A DNA stretch of 64,000 bases from Vibrio porteresiae DSM 19223 (GTDB lineage: Bacteria; Pseudomonadota; Gammaproteobacteria; Enterobacterales; Vibrionaceae), in the NCBI RefSeq assembly GCF_024347055.1, contig NZ_AP024895.1:1736001-1800000 (forward strand). Direction: 5' to 3'. Shown here piece after piece: positions 49,317-58,900 of the stretch. The notes beneath the pieces are model-generated. The model had not been told where the DNA came from and searched no databases. It worked only from the letters and a program-made list of their open reading frames with translations. Position 1 is the stretch's first letter. Each line of letters opens with the position of its first letter. The translations under genes were made by a program, and so were the position numbers.

Positions 49317-51233
49317 TTAACTATCCTGTTGCATTGCCTCTAGCTCTTCCCATCGCTCAAAAGCAATTTCAAGCTCCTGCTCTGCTGCAGCCAACTTATC
49401 TAAAATAGGTTGCGTCGTCTCTACAGGTTGTGCAAAGAAGTCAGCATCATTAACTTGTTCTTGTAAAGTGCTAATAGCGCTCTCTAATTGTTCGAGTTTT
49501 TCTGGTAACGCTTCTAATTCGCGCTGCAGTTTATAAGACAACTTCTTAGACTTCGGCTTCAAAGGTTCAGATTTGGGACTTTCCTCAACTTCTTTTACCT
49601 TCTCTTTACGTTCATCTGGTTTGCGAGATGCCTTAACCTGTGCCCGTTGCTGCTGAGCATCATGATACCCACCAACAAATTCTTCAATTTCCCCGTTACC
49701 TTCAAAAATCCAACTAGTAGTCACTGTATTGTCGACAAATTCACGGTCGTGACTTACCAACAATAAAGTGCCTTGATAATTGGCAAGCAAATCTTCCAAA
49801 AGTTCCAAAGTTTCGATATCTAAATCGTTAGTTGGTTCATCGAGCACCAATAGGTTATTCGATTTAAGGAAAATACGGGCAAGTAATAAGCGGTTTTTCT
49901 CACCACCAGAAAGAGCTTTCACTGGTGTACGAGCTCGTTTAGGAGCAAATAAGAAGTCTTGCAGGTAACTTAGCGCGTGACGAAGCTTGCCACCCACCAT
50001 CACTTCTTGCTTACCATCGGCGAGGTTATCGATCACGGTTTTCTCTGGATCCAAAATCTCACGATATTGGTCGAAATAAGCCACTTCCAGTTTAGTTCCG
50101 CAATGCAAACGACCACTGTCAGGCTGTTTTTCACCAAGCATCAGCTTCAACAAGGTACTCTTACCACAACCGTTTGGACCGATTAGAGCGATACGATCAC
50201 CACGCATCACATTAAATGAGAAGTTATCGATGATATTTTTACCATCAATAGAGTAATTGAGATTTTCTGCCTCAAAGACAATTTTGCCTGAACGCGCTGC
50301 GTCATCAATTTGCAGATTCACTTTACCCTGCACTTCGCGACGTTCACTACGTTCCATACGCAGTTGTTTAAGGGCACGGACACGGCCTTCGTTACGAGTA
50401 CGGCGCGCTTTAATCCCTTGACGAATCCACACCTCTTCCTGAGCCAGCTTCTTATCGAACTCAGCGTTTTGCATCTCTTCAACACGCAACGCTTCTTCTT
50501 TAGCGACTAAGTAGTTTTCATAATCCCCAGGGAATGAACTCAACTTACCGCGATCAAGATCGACGATACGAGTCGCCATCGATTTAATAAACGCACGGTC
50601 GTGAGAAATGAAGATGATCGAACCACGAAAGTCTTTTAAAAAACCTTCGAGCCATTCAATCGTACTCACATCCAAGTGGTTGGTTGGTTCATCGAGGAGT
50701 AGAACATCAGGATCGCATACCAATGCGCGCGCTAAAGCGGCTTTACGTTGCCAGCCACCAGAAAGATCGGTTAAACGGGTTTGACCATTTAACTGCAGTG
50801 CAGTCAGCACATTATTAATGCGATCATCAAAGCGCCAACCACCGTTGTGATCAAGTTGCTCTTGAATAGCCGACAATTTCTTAAAGTTACTGTCTGATGG
50901 GTCTTCTGCTACTAAATCGAGTAAATCGTGATAAGCCTTAAGCTGTTTAGCCACATCATCTTGGCCACCAGCCACATAATCGTATACCGTGCCGGCTTCA
51001 TCGCGTGGAGGATCTTGTTCTAGGCGTGACACCACCACATCTTGAGTCACAGCCATTTTGCCGTCGTCGAGGATAATTTCGCCAGCCAATACCTTCATTA
51101 GTGTGGATTTACCCGCACCGTTACGACCAACTAAACAAACACGTTCATTTTCTTGCAGAGCAAAGTCTGCGTTATCGAGCAATGGATGATCGCCAAAAGC
51201 AAGCAGTCCATTATTGATGGTAATCAAAGCCAT
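49317..51233 (-). CDS. uup: ABC-F ATPase Uup
   Basis: A 638-residue soluble protein with two ABC domains: Walker A G-R-N-G-A-G-K-S-T near residue 36 and G-P-N-G-C-G-K-S-T near 350, signatures L-S-G-G-W-Q-R-K and L-S-G-G-E-K-N-R, and Walker B V-L-L-L-D-E-P-T-N and L-V-L-D-E-P-T-N. A basic linker and a C-terminal coiled coil (L-E-A-L-P-E-K-L-E-Q-L-E) complete it. Uup acts on ribosomes and DNA structures (reduces precise excision of transposons). Its start overlaps the glutaredoxin gene by 23 bases. Confidence 0.94.
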   Translation of the reverse strand: MALITINNGLLAFGDHPLLDNADFALQENERVCLVGRNGAGKSTLMKVLAGEIILDDGKMAVTQDVVVSRLEQDPPRDEAGTVYDYVAGGQDDVAKQLKAYHDLLDLVAEDPSDSNFKKLSAIQEQLDHNGGWRFDDRINNVLTALQLNGQTRLTDLSGGWQRKAALARALVCDPDVLLLDEPTNHLDVSTIEWLEGFLKDFRGSIIFISHDRAFIKSMATRIVDLDRGKLSSFPGDYENYLVAKEEALRVEEMQNAEFDKKLAQEEVWIRQGIKARRTRNEGRVRALKQLRMERSERREVQGKVNLQIDDAARSGKIVFEAENLNYSIDGKNIIDNFSFNVMRGDRIALIGPNGCGKSTLLKLMLGEKQPDSGRLHCGTKLEVAYFDQYREILDPEKTVIDNLADGKQEVMVGGKLRHALSYLQDFLFAPKRARTPVKALSGGEKNRLLLARIFLKSNNLLVLDEPTNDLDIETLELLEDLLANYQGTLLLVSHDREFVDNTVTTSWIFEGNGEIEEFVGGYHDAQQQRAQVKASRKPDERKEKVKEVEESPKSEPLKPKSKKLSYKLQRELEALPEKLEQLESAISTLQEQVNDADFFAQPVETTQPILDKLAAAEQELEIAFERWEELEAMQQDS

Positions 51234-51456
51234 TATTTTGTAACCATTGAATCAATTCGTTTAAGGTAAAAGGCCAATTCAATTGAGCATCCCGATAACT
51301 GAGTACAGGAATAGTGACCCCGTAACGTAAAGACAGTTCGTCATCGTCTGCGATGTCGACTAAGTTGACCTGTTGGCTTACGCCTGCTGTTACCAGCAGG
51401 TCGTAAGCATCATCACACAAGTGACAGCCCTGTGTGCTAAAAAGAGTGAGTTGCAT
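51211..51456 (-). CDS. Glutaredoxin-family protein (DUF836)
   Basis: An 81-residue thioredoxin-fold protein with the redox motif C-H-L-C near residue 10 and the cis-Pro V-T-I-P-V-L. It begins M-Q-L-T-L-F-S-T. It probably exchanges thiols in the cytoplasm. It lies between rlmL and uup, starting 10 bases after rlmL. Confidence 0.85.
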   Translation of the reverse strand: MQLTLFSTQGCHLCDDAYDLLVTAGVSQQVNLVDIADDDELSLRYGVTIPVLSYRDAQLNWPFTLNELIQWLQNNGFDYHQ

Positions 51457-51466
51457 TAGCAAGGCA

Positions 51467-53584
51467 TTAGCCTTTATGAGTCACTAACCAGCAGTTATGG
51501 ATCTGTTTATTACGCTCGAAATCCATAGGTAACGTCTGATTGGAAATATTTTGAGCCTGTAAACCAAGCTCAGCAAGGCCATCCAAGTCCATCTTAAAGT
51601 GACGTTTGTTATTGGAGAACACAATCGTCCCCCCTGAACGTAAAATACGTTTTAGGTGAGTAAACAGCTCAATATGATCGCGTTGTACATCGAATGTTTT
51701 TTCCATGCGTTTTGAGTTAGAAAACGTAGGCGGATCGATGAAAATCAGATCATAGTCACCACGAGCTGCTTCTAGCCATTGTAAACAGTCTGCTTGTTCA
51801 AAACGGTGTTGACGACCTACTTGACCATTGAGCTGCATGTTCTCTTTGGCCCAGTTGAGATACGTCTTAGACATATCCACTGTTGTCGTTGAACGTGCAC
51901 CACCACAAGCAGCATGTACCGTTGCTGAACCAGTGTAAGCAAACAAGTTTAAGAAATCTTTGTTATCTGCCATTTGGCCAAGGCGACGACGAGTCAGTTT
52001 ATGATCCAAGAACAGACCCGTATCCAAGTAATCATAAAGATTGACTTGCAGTTTCACGCCATACTCTTGAACAACCATGGTTTCTGATTGCTGTGCCAAT
52101 TTTTGATATTGGGAGGTACCTTTCTGTTTCTCACGAACCTTCAGTACTACTTTGTTCGCATCCATATCCAACACTTGGATTGCAGCACGAATAATATCGG
52201 TTAAACGGCGTTTTGCTTTCTCTTCAGGAACGTCTTTAGGAGCCGCGTACTCTTGAATAACAAGGCTATCTTGATAGATATCGATCGCAACGTTGTATTC
52301 AGGTAAATCGGCATCGTAAATACGGTAACACTCTAACCCTTCACGTTTGGCCCATTTTCCGATCTTTGCTACGTTTTTCTTCAAACGGTTAGCAAAGTCC
52401 GGAGCCACTAAGCTTTGTGTTTGATTCAGCTCATTCTGTTCACGAACAGCAATCGTGTAGTTCTTTTGGTGACACGGTAACGCACCGTTATTCAATTTAA
52501 ACTGTTTGTCGGCACGCATGCGCAAGCAGCTTAGTAACTCGTCAGAGCTTGAGAAGATAGAAGCTTGGCAGCCACCAAATTCGGCTTTCAACTGACCGCC
52601 AAATGCTGTGTATAGTGCGATCAAGCCTGGATGCGTACCAAGACGCTCACCATAAGGCGGGTTACACACGATAACACCATTATCAAATCCTTCTGGACGA
52701 GCCAATTTCGCGGCATCTGAAAGAGAAAAATCGATCAGCTCTTCAACCCCAGCACGACGGGCGTTATCACGTGCGGTTTGTAATACTCGAGGGTCATTAT
52801 CCATACCGAAAAACTTAGCGCCAACATTCTTGACACCACGTCTTGCTTGAACATTTGCCTCAGCTTTAATCTCAGCCCATAGCTCAGGTTCAAAGTCTTC
52901 TAGCGCTTCAAAACCCCATTTTTGACGTTTCACACCAGGTGCCATATTGGCCGCCATCATTGCCGCTTCAATGACAATCGTCCCTGAACCACACATAGGG
53001 TCAAGAAGCGGTTTCGAGGCATCCCAACCACTACGCAAAATGATTGCAGCAGCGAGAGTTTCACGTAGTGGCGCTTTACCTGCTTCAGGACGATAGCCAC
53101 GCATGTGCAAACCACCGCCTACCATGTCGATACCTAAAATGGCTCTTTCTTTGTTCAGACGCACGTGAATACGCAGATCAAATCGATCTTTATCGATCGA
53201 AGGACGTGGCAAGTTCTTTTTGGTGAAGCAGTCAACAATACCGTCTTTTACCTTCATTGCACCGTACTGGCTGTTACGAATTTCACGGTTAGTACCGTTA
53301 AAATCCACCACAAATTTCTTTGAGCTATGGAAGTGATTGACCCAATTCACTGCAGACGTCGCAAGATATAAGTCCATATCGTCTTGGCAGTTAAACTCAC
53401 TCACGATGCGAACAAAACGTGAAGCTAACCGGCTCCATAAACAGCAACGATAAGCTTGTTCATTTGATGCAGTAAAACGCACCCCTGCTTGAACAGGTTT
53501 TGCGTCAGAAATTCCTAATTGGGTTAGTTCTTCAACTAATAGGTTCTCAAGTCCGTTTGAGGTAACCGCCAGATACTGATTCAT
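51467..53584 (-). CDS. rlmL: Bifunctional 23S rRNA methyltransferase RlmKL
   Basis: A 705-residue fusion: THUMP domain (residues 40-155), RlmL domain with the catalytic N-P-P-Y-G-E-R and D-P-M-C-G-S-G-T, then the RlmK domain with N-L-F-A-Y-T-G-S and D-P-P-T-F-S-N-S. RlmL methylates G2445 at N2 and RlmK methylates G2069 at N7 of 23S rRNA. The ATG at 53584 (M-N-Q-Y-L-A-V-T-S) is chosen; the frame extends to 53629. It heads the rlmL-glutaredoxin-uup-DUF3466 gene string. Confidence 0.95.
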   Translation of the reverse strand: MNQYLAVTSNGLENLLVEELTQLGISDAKPVQAGVRFTASNEQAYRCCLWSRLASRFVRIVSEFNCQDDMDLYLATSAVNWVNHFHSSKKFVVDFNGTNREIRNSQYGAMKVKDGIVDCFTKKNLPRPSIDKDRFDLRIHVRLNKERAILGIDMVGGGLHMRGYRPEAGKAPLRETLAAAIILRSGWDASKPLLDPMCGSGTIVIEAAMMAANMAPGVKRQKWGFEALEDFEPELWAEIKAEANVQARRGVKNVGAKFFGMDNDPRVLQTARDNARRAGVEELIDFSLSDAAKLARPEGFDNGVIVCNPPYGERLGTHPGLIALYTAFGGQLKAEFGGCQASIFSSSDELLSCLRMRADKQFKLNNGALPCHQKNYTIAVREQNELNQTQSLVAPDFANRLKKNVAKIGKWAKREGLECYRIYDADLPEYNVAIDIYQDSLVIQEYAAPKDVPEEKAKRRLTDIIRAAIQVLDMDANKVVLKVREKQKGTSQYQKLAQQSETMVVQEYGVKLQVNLYDYLDTGLFLDHKLTRRRLGQMADNKDFLNLFAYTGSATVHAACGGARSTTTVDMSKTYLNWAKENMQLNGQVGRQHRFEQADCLQWLEAARGDYDLIFIDPPTFSNSKRMEKTFDVQRDHIELFTHLKRILRSGGTIVFSNNKRHFKMDLDGLAELGLQAQNISNQTLPMDFERNKQIHNCWLVTHKG

Positions 53585-54098
53585 AGTGCTCTTTGACTGG
53601 TAAAAATGGTCTGTGATTATAACTGACATTGGTAACCATTCCTAAATCTAACTGACGCTTTTTACTAAAAAACCCGCTAATTGCTTAACCAAGCATCAAT
53701 TCATCTCCACCAACAAACAAATCGCCTTCCTATAAAAATAACTACCCATTTATAAGGCTCAACCGGTAAGTGAATACTTATTCACACTATCATTTGGTCT
53801 ATACCAGACGTTAAAAATAGCTGTAATTAACCTACATTTTTACGCAAAGGGGGAATTTTTGGGGGCAAGATCAGCTAAAACGAGTGACAAACGTGTCACT
53901 TTTGCGCGGGGAATGACCGATTAATTTGCACAAATCTCACACAATGAATGCGGTTCTGCGGCAAAAAATCTCCTTGAGGACGTCTCATTTGCTAGACGCG
54001 ATAGTAGACTGGCGGTTTAACAGACAAAAAAAATCGGCGTTAAGCCGATTGGAAAATAAAACAAAGGAACGAAATGACTTAGGGAAAAGACCTCAACC
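53585..54098. other. Intergenic region between zapC and rlmL
   Basis: About 510 bases, both flanking genes on the minus strand. It holds the zapC terminator, the rlmL promoter and a 16-bp palindrome, GTGACAAACGTGTCAC (53884-53899). The palindrome has matS-like arms but six bases in the centre instead of three, so it is not matS; nor does it fit CRP spacing. No gene seen. Confidence 0.55.
54032..54050 (-). terminator. Terminator of zapC
   Basis: AATCGGC / GCCGATT stem with loop GTTAA; TTTTTT follows in the minus direction. Confidence 0.85.
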
Positions 54099-54641
54099 TT
54101 AACCAACCATGGCTATGGTATGAGGAATAAGTACGTGGTTTGCACAGGCCATTCTATCGTGCATCACTTTAATGACCTGACCGAATTCTAAGGATTTACT
54201 CCCGTTTAAACTAAATGGCTCTAGATCGACCAACGCCACTAGGCTAGCGTTTTCCCCTACTTCAAGCACAATGAAATGCCCGTGGTTGTAGCTGTTAGTC
54301 AAACTGACCACATCACCGATATCAGGCTCATAACCATGACCTTGATAATCAAAGAACCAACTCTTTGGCTGGACAGGCTTGTGAAAACGTTTCGCAGCCA
54401 CACAGTAAAGGCCTAATTCCGCCTTACGGGGCTCACTTAAAGGCAAATAGGCTATCTGCTCTTTGTAGGTTTGGTAATCTGAAGCATCGTCAACTGAGAA
54501 TGGGTGACGTTCGAAAGCACAATCAACCAATAGATTACGACTAAGGTTGGTTCTAAACACCATATCCTCGTCCAGGTCTAGCATCAGATAGCCTTCACTA
54601 TCTGAGTAGTACCAAGTCCATTTGTCACTGGGTTTAAGCAT
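54099..54641 (-). CDS. zapC: Cell division protein ZapC
   Basis: A 180-residue protein that begins M-L-K-P-S-D-K-W-T-W-Y-Y and has the W-F-F-D-Y-Q-G-H segment and C-terminal E-F-G-Q-V-I-K-V-M-H-D-R-M as in ZapC. It binds FtsZ and promotes bundling of protofilaments at the Z ring. It lies after pyrD, as in E. coli. GAGGG lies upstream of the ATG. Confidence 0.9.
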   Translation of the reverse strand: MLKPSDKWTWYYSDSEGYLMLDLDEDMVFRTNLSRNLLVDCAFERHPFSVDDASDYQTYKEQIAYLPLSEPRKAELGLYCVAAKRFHKPVQPKSWFFDYQGHGYEPDIGDVVSLTNSYNHGHFIVLEVGENASLVALVDLEPFSLNGSKSLEFGQVIKVMHDRMACANHVLIPHTIAMVG

Positions 54642-54743
54642 TGTGCCCTCTCTATACGCTCTTCATTTTTAGAATTTAGGTAAACGCTTAATTACCTTTG
54701 CCAACGAATAGAGGTAATTTTATTAGTGAGTTAGGAAAAAAAA

Positions 54744-54770
54744 AGAGGAAATGAATCACTCATTTCCTCT
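54744..54770 (-). terminator. Terminator of pyrD
   Basis: Perfect 11-bp stem AGAGGAAATGA / TCATTTCCTCT with a 5-base loop; nine T residues follow in the minus direction. Confidence 0.88.
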
Positions 54771-54831
54771 GAAAGTCACCCTGTCACATTCATTCAACGA
54801 TCGAATAATATGTAGTGTTATATGATGGGAT

Positions 54832-55842
54832 CTACAGATTAGTTACGATATCACGTACTAAACCCGGGCCTTTATAAATAAAGCCACTATATACTTGGAC
54901 TAACTTCGCCCCTGCCATTAATTTTTCTTTGGCTGAGACATAGTCATCAATGCCACCGACACCAATGATTGGAATTTGCTCACCCAATTCTTGATACAAG
55001 CATTTGATCACTTCAGTGCTACGCGCTGTTAAAGGACGACCACTCAAACCACCAGTTTCGGTCGCAAATTTCATTCCTTCAACCAAACTACGATCCAACG
55101 TAGTATTCGTCGCGATTACACCATCAATATTATTTTTAAGCAGTGACTGACAAATTTGGCGCAATTCATCATCACTTAAATCTGGAGCAATTTTCAGAGC
55201 AAGCGGAACGTACTTATCGTACTGTTTAGCCAATTCGGTTTGTTTAGCTTTCAGAGCTGCCAACAATTCATCTAATGCTTCACCGTACTGCAGCGTACGA
55301 AGTCCTGGAGTATTAGGAGAACTGATGTTAACGGCAATATAACCAGCACAGTCATACACTTTGTCCATGCAAATTAGATAGTCATCTACCCCATTTTCAA
55401 TCGGTGTATCTTTATTCTTACCGATATTAATGCCGATGATGCCGTCGTATTTGGCTTTTTTCACATTCTCAACAAGAACGTCAACGCCTTTGTTGTTAAA
55501 GCCCATGCGGTTGATGATCCCTTCAGCAGGAATCAAACGGAACAAACGTGGTTTGTCATTACCTGGTTGTGGACGTGGCGTTACTGTACCTACTTCAACG
55601 AAACCAAATCCCATCGCACCAAATGCTTCAATGCACTCACCGTTCTTATCCAAACCGGCCGCTAAGCCAACAGGGTTTTTGAAGGTTAAGCCCATACATT
55701 CGACAGGACGATTAGGAAGGTGTTGACGATAGAAAAGATCAAGAGGAGTGCCGGTGAAACGTTTGAAATTTTGGATGGCAAGATCATGCGCCTTCTCTGC
55801 ATCCAATTTGAAAAAGCCAGTTCTGGCTACGCGGTAGAGCAT
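54832..55842 (-). CDS. pyrD: Dihydroorotate dehydrogenase (quinone), class 2
   Basis: A 336-residue class 2 enzyme with the N-terminal membrane-associating helix (F-F-K-L-D-A-E-K-A-H), G-L-A-A-G-L-D-K-N-G, the catalytic Ser in N-I-S-S-P-N-T-P-G-L-R, N-T-T and the FMN phosphate site G-V-G-G-I. It oxidises dihydroorotate to orotate with ubiquinone in pyrimidine synthesis. Full length. Confidence 0.96.
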   Translation of the reverse strand: MLYRVARTGFFKLDAEKAHDLAIQNFKRFTGTPLDLFYRQHLPNRPVECMGLTFKNPVGLAAGLDKNGECIEAFGAMGFGFVEVGTVTPRPQPGNDKPRLFRLIPAEGIINRMGFNNKGVDVLVENVKKAKYDGIIGINIGKNKDTPIENGVDDYLICMDKVYDCAGYIAVNISSPNTPGLRTLQYGEALDELLAALKAKQTELAKQYDKYVPLALKIAPDLSDDELRQICQSLLKNNIDGVIATNTTLDRSLVEGMKFATETGGLSGRPLTARSTEVIKCLYQELGEQIPIIGVGGIDDYVSAKEKLMAGAKLVQVYSGFIYKGPGLVRDIVTNL

Positions 55843-55862
55843 TGTGCCTCCGATAGAAAAAA

Positions 55863-55880
55863 GCCCCGATTAAACGGGGC
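55863..55880 (-). terminator. Terminator of the glutamate dehydrogenase gene
   Basis: GCCCCG / CGGGGC stem with a 6-base loop; TTTTTT follows in the minus direction. Confidence 0.85.
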
Positions 55881-55915
55881 GTTATTATTGACGCATTCGG
55901 CGGACAATTCAATTA

Positions 55916-58900
55916 TTATTCCGCAACTTGACAGTTTAAGTTGAGCAACATCAACTCTCGCAATGCAACAGAGAATTTTGCAAACTCATGAACCGACCCA
56001 ACTTTGAACTCATTGAGGATATTTTCCCAACGATGCAAAGAGGGTCCATTGAGTTTCAACCAGCTCTCTAAAGCGTTCATCACGTCCAACTCTTGCGGAG
56101 CACAACGACAAGACAGCACCTGCGCAGTTAATTGACGTTGCTGCCAATCGAGATCTTCACGAAATGAGGCTCGAGCTAATGCTTGCCAGTTGTTGTCCAC
56201 TGCTTGACTGTTGATCTGTTTCAAGAACCAATGCAGTGATAGCCTGTCACCCAGCATGAAATAAACCTGGGCGGTTTTTTCCATAGTTTGACCTTTCTCT
56301 TTTGCCACACAAGAGATATCCAGAGCCGAATACAAGCTTGATAGTCGCGCCACATAATTTGCAGTATCACTATCAATACCCTGCTCAACCCAACGTTTGG
56401 CACTCTCATTGTGTTCTGCAACTTCTTCAGCCACCAACACTTTGTCGAGTTGCGCAGTTAACGTTTTCACATCCACTTGGAAACGATCGATCAACTCTTG
56501 CACCGATTGTTTACCCGGACGATTACGCAGCAACCAACGAGTTAAACGTCTTAATGTTCGGCGCACCGAGAACATCACATCATACTGCGCTTTAGCGGTT
56601 GCTTGGTTATCAAGCAGACGCACCTTTTTCAAAACATCGGCGAAGCTGAAGATTTCCCGCGCAGCTGCATAAGCATTGGCGATATCGACCACGTTAGCAC
56701 CGGTCTCATCATGCAAACGGGTAATAAAGTTACAGCCCATTTCATTGACCATCTGATTGGCCAGCGCCGTTGCGATAATTTCAGCACGCAGTGGATGATT
56801 GGGCATGTGCGCTTTATAGTGCTCACGAAGTTCAGTTGGGAAATAGTTCACGAGTTGCTGAGCATGGTAAGCATCATTAGCGATGCCTTCGCAAGCCAAC
56901 TCCTCTTTCAGGACCATTTTTCCGTAAGCAACCAATACCGCAAGTTCTGGACGAGTCAGGCCAATGCCTTGTTTTTCACGTTCTAGCAGAGTTTCATCAT
57001 CAGGGATGTACTCCAAGCCACGATCCAAATGCCCCGCTTTTTCCATAGTATGGATAAAACGGATCTGCTCTTTCATCACCGAGACGCCTTGATGCTCAGT
57101 CACTGAGATCGATTCAGATTGACAGTAAGCATCATCGATAACGATAGCACCCACTTCATCTTCCATTTTTTCCAATATCTGGTTGCGCTGCTTCATAGTG
57201 AGATCACCATTGGCCACCAGCGTATTCAGGAAGATCTTAATGTTCACTTCATTATCGGAACAGTCCACACCGCCCACGTTATCTACAAAGTCGGTATTAA
57301 CCCGTCCACCTTTCAGTGCGTACTCGATACGACCACGCTGAGTCATACCTAAGTTACCACCCTCACCGACAACCCGCGCATTCAAATCTCGCCCGTCAAT
57401 GCGCAATCCATCGTTGGCACGATCCCCCACATCGGTATGCGTTTCTACCGATGATTTCACATAAGTACCGATCCCACCATTCCACAACAGATCCACTTCC
57501 ATGCGCAAAATGGCTTTAATCAGATCATTAGGTGCCAGAGAGGTCTTTTTCACGCCCAGCATTTTCTGTACTTCGGTCGATAATGGGATCGACTTGGCTT
57601 TGCGCGAGAAAATACCACCACCTTTAGAGATCAAATCCGCTTGATAATCTTCCCAACTGGATCGTGGCAATTTAAATAGACGATCCCGCTCTTGCCAACT
57701 GGCTTCTGGGTTCGTCGGATTAGGATCAAGGAAAATATGAATATGGTTAAAGGCCGCCACTAACTTAGTGTGCTTAGATAAAAGCATCCCGTTACCGAAG
57801 ACGTCGCCAGCCATGTCACCAATACCAATTGCGGTAAAATCAGTGGTCTGTGTATCAATGCCAATTTCACGGAAATGGCGTTTTACCGATTCCCAACCAC
57901 CTTTTGCGGTAATCCCCATCGCTTTATGGTCGTAGCCATTTGAACCACCGGAGGCAAAGGCATCCCCTAACCAGAAATGGTACTCAGCCGATACCGAGTT
58001 TGCCAAATCAGAGAAAGTAGCCGTCCCTTTATCGGCCGCTACCACCAAATAAGGGTCGTCTTCATCATGGCGAATCACCTGCTTAGGTCCGACTACTTCA
58101 CCTTCGATGATATTGTCTGTCACATCGAGTAACGCACGAATAAAGCGTTTGTAACAGCGCTGACCTTCTGCAAAGATTTCATCTCGCGTACTGAGTAGTG
58201 GCTGCTTCTTACACACAAAACCACCTTTAGCACCCACAGGTACAATAACGGTGTTTTTCACCTGTTGCGCTTTTACTAAGCCCAAGATTTCGGTACGGAA
58301 GTCTTCTTGCCGATCAGACCAACGCAGACCACCACGTGCGACTTTGCCACCGCGTAAATGAACCCCTTCCATATCAGGTGCATAGACGAAGATCTCATAC
58401 ACTGGCACAGGCGCTGGAATTTCCGGAATAGCGCGCGGCTTCATTTTAAGAGCTAGCCAAGGTTTAGGCCGCTTTTGTTCGTCAGTCTGATAATAGTTGG
58501 TACGTAGTGTCGCTAAGATCATGTCCATGTAGCGACGAATGATCCTATCGTCATCCAAGCTCTCAACGTTTTCGAGTTGCTCAGTCATCTTATCGATCAA
58601 CTCTTGCTGACCTTTTTGCGCTCCTTTGTATTTAGGATCAAAACGGCGCACAAACAGATCAACTAGTCCCTTAGCGAGATCAGGATAATGAGTTAAGGTG
58701 TCTTCGATGTATTGTTGACTGAATGGGAAACCTACTTGGCGCATATAACGAGCATAAGCACGTAATATCGAGACTTCTCGACCAGTCAAAGAGGCACTCA
58801 ACACCAAACGGTTAAAGCCATCGCTCTCTAATTCTCCAGCCCAAACCTGAGCAAAAGCTTGTTGGAAACGATCGCGAGCCTCACGTAAATCCACGTCGGT

